From NCBI GenBank assembly GCA_964195155.1, contig CAXMOP010000051.1, positions 1 to 23,077 of the forward strand: a DNA stretch of 23,077 nucleotides. The letters run 5' to 3'. Position 1 is the first letter of the stretch. Every line of letters starts with the position of its first letter. The DNA comes from JACZST01 sp964195155 (lineage in GTDB: Bacteria > Actinomycetota > Acidimicrobiia > Spongiisociales > UBA5794). A model generated the notes under the pieces. That model saw only the letters and a list, made by a program, of their open reading frames with translations. It was not told where the DNA came from and did not search any database. The position numbers and the translations under genes were made by a program. This document shows, one piece after another, positions 21,825-23,077 of the stretch.

Positions 21825-22627
21825 TCGAACACCCGGGGGGCCTTGGACAGGGCCGCTGCCCGGCGGGCGGCGAGATATCCGAGGCTGGTCGAGGCCAGGC
21901 CAACGGCAACGATGATCGATCCGGTGTTTGTTCGGTAGAGGCTGGCGGACTGCGGGTTGGTCGTGATGCTGAGCGCCAGCAAGGCCCACGGCGCTATCAG
22001 CGCAACCAATGCAGTCATCCGTTGCTCGGTCAATGCCGCGACATGGGCCCGGCGGAGCCGCAATTCATCGCCGACCGAGGTACCGAGGGACGCCAGGACG
22101 AGGCCAACGCGGCTGCCCCCGGATCGGTATGCGGCGGCGACGGTGGAGAGGACGCGGTCGGCAGTGGCGTCGCCGAGGTCCAATCGAAGTCGCTCGAGGG
22201 CGGGGACGAAACCGTCTCCGTAGGTCACGGCGTCGGCGACGTCGCCGGCAGTGGACCGAAGAGGATCCGGTGACCGCTCGGCGGCAGCGATGAAGGCATC
22301 GGGAAGCGTTGCGCCTGCGACTACGCGACCACGCATCAATGCGAGAAAGTCGGGCCATGCCCCGGCCAGAGTCTCGCGCCGGTGCTGCTGCCTGCCCTGC
22401 TCGAGCGCAACCGGGACCGCGGCGGCGAGGACTCCGACGGCGATTGCGACCGAGGGAACACTGAGCATCGCGAGCGTGAGAAATGCCGCGGTGAGCCCGG
22501 CACCGGCCATCGCGGGCAGCAGCCATGGTTCGGGGAGGCGGATCGCAGGCAGGCCGATCCGCGGTGCCCGGCCGGTGATCAGCACCCACACCGACCCCGC
22601 AGCGAGGAGCGCAGCGACCCCTCTCAT
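21821..22627 (-). CDS. tadB: TadB-like inner-membrane pilus-assembly protein (T2SF domain)
   Basis: The 268-residue product has an N-terminal helix (MRGVAALLAAGSVWVLI), a second hydrophobic block near 40-78, a cytoplasmic T2SF domain (about 90-210) and C-terminal transmembrane helices (MTALVALIAPWALLALSI, and TGSIIVAVGLASTSLGYLAA). The AWPDFLALMRGRVVAGATLPDAFIAAAE segment is the T2SF core of TadB. The ATG at 22625-22627 overlaps the TadA stop by 4 bp (ATGA). A GTG three codons upstream (22636) is less likely. Confidence 0.88.
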   Translation of the reverse strand: MRGVAALLAAGSVWVLITGRAPRIGLPAIRLPEPWLLPAMAGAGLTAAFLTLAMLSVPSVAIAVGVLAAAVPVALEQGRQQHRRETLAGAWPDFLALMRGRVVAGATLPDAFIAAAERSPDPLRSTAGDVADAVTYGDGFVPALERLRLDLGDATADRVLSTVAAAYRSGGSRVGLVLASLGTSVGDELRLRRAHVAALTEQRMTALVALIAPWALLALSITTNPQSASLYRTNTGSIIVAVGLASTSLGYLAARRAAALSKAPRVFE

Positions 22628-23077
22628 CCCAACCACCCGGCCTGGTCGAGGGAACCATCGCCCTGTTTGTAGCGGCTCTCGAGCGTGAAGATGTCATCGT
22701 CGAGCCGGTCGGGCACGACGCCAATCTCATCAATGATCCGCCGCCGCCCCACACGGCGCAGAAAGACCACGAGATCGATGACGGACGCCACCGTTCTGCG
22801 TACGAAGGGGATCGAAACGTTCTGGCCGGCGAGCACGCTGTACGCAACGAGCTTGTCCAGGGAGTCGATCGCCGAGTTTGCGTGCAGCGTTGCCAGACCG
22901 GAACAGCCCGCGTTGAGTGCCATCAGCATGTCCAGAGCCTCCGGACCGCGAACCTCGCCGACCACGATCCGATCCGGCCGCTGTCGGAGAGCCTCTCGAA
23001 CCAGGTCCCGCAGCGTGATTGCCGCGCCGCCGTCGAGACCTTCCATGCGGGTCTGCATCTGGGTCATGTCGGGAAGA
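22624..23077 (-). CDS. tadA: TadA/CpaF secretion ATPase, 3' part (cut by the window edge)
   Basis: Only the C-terminal part, about 150 residues, is inside the window, and the frame stays open to the right edge, so the start lies outside. The visible region carries the secretion-ATPase landmarks: the R-rich TRMEG before ITLRDLVREALRQRPDRIVVGEVRGPEALDML (Walker B region) and the His box GLATLHANSAIDSL. Homology to TadA/CpaF/VirB11-type motors is clear. Walker A would lie just beyond the edge. It powers Flp pilus assembly and heads the visible operon: tadA, tadB, tadC, flp and three pseudopilins. Confidence 0.93.
   Translation of the reverse strand, partial: LPDMTQMQTRMEGLDGGAAITLRDLVREALRQRPDRIVVGEVRGPEALDMLMALNAGCSGLATLHANSAIDSLDKLVAYSVLAGQNVSIPFVRRTVASVIDLVVFLRRVGRRRIIDEIGVVPDRLDDDIFTLESRYKQGDGSLDQAGWLG

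Noticed and set aside
1..23077. CRISPR arrays, insertion sequences or rRNA genes
   Set aside because: I found no regularly spaced repeats, no transposase motifs and no rRNA sequence. The HNH gene is a 13E12-type protein without flanking repeats.

Overview
The window reads as chromosomal DNA of a high-GC actinobacterium. An Acidimicrobiia-like or other deep-branching lineage is my guess, but the sequence alone does not fix it. The grounds are an F420-dependent enzyme of the Rv0121 type, a DUF222/HNH (13E12-type) protein, an exact match to the mycobacterial SOS-box consensus, ABC-2 exporters, and many genes whose -10 element lies only 6-8 nt before the start codon (leaderless transcripts).

Layout. 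A tRNA-Lys(UUU) (235-307, minus) is followed by a beta-carbonic anhydrase (minus). Divergent from it is a two-gene DNA-repair operon: a fusion of an endonuclease IV-like TIM barrel with a LigD-type polymerase domain (885-2699), then a stand-alone 5'-3' exonuclease/flap endonuclease (2710-3597). A long imperfect palindrome separates this operon from a convergent two-META-domain protein. Two ABC-2 exporters follow tail to tail (4479-6208 plus; 6225-7984 minus). Next come an SRAP/HMCES abasic-site protein (8035-8727), a large class III cyclase/STAND-ATPase/TPR regulator (8729-11470, minus), and a DUF222-HNH gene (11573-12814) whose start codon lies inside a perfect SOS box. A strong hairpin terminator and a small secreted protein of unknown function follow.

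The central part carries tdh-kbl, the two-step threonine-to-glycine pathway. After it come a 7-TM membrane protein (minus), a YbhN/UPF0104 membrane protein, an Rv0121-type F420 enzyme, an MFS exporter and a DUF5519 protein. The right end (19750-23077, minus) is a Tad/Flp pilus operon read from the right edge inward: TadA (cut by the window), TadB, TadC, a short Flp pilin not longer than 57 residues, and three TadE/TadG-like pseudopilins. Its genes are joined by a chain of 4-bp start/stop overlaps.

The most notable theme is abasic-site and SOS-type repair. One polypeptide carries AP-site incision and primase-polymerase modules, a flap nuclease sits 10 bp downstream, an abasic-site crosslinking protein lies about 4.5 kb away, and an SOS-box gene lies 3 kb beyond that. 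The fusion is read directly from one open frame. The joint pathway is an inference.
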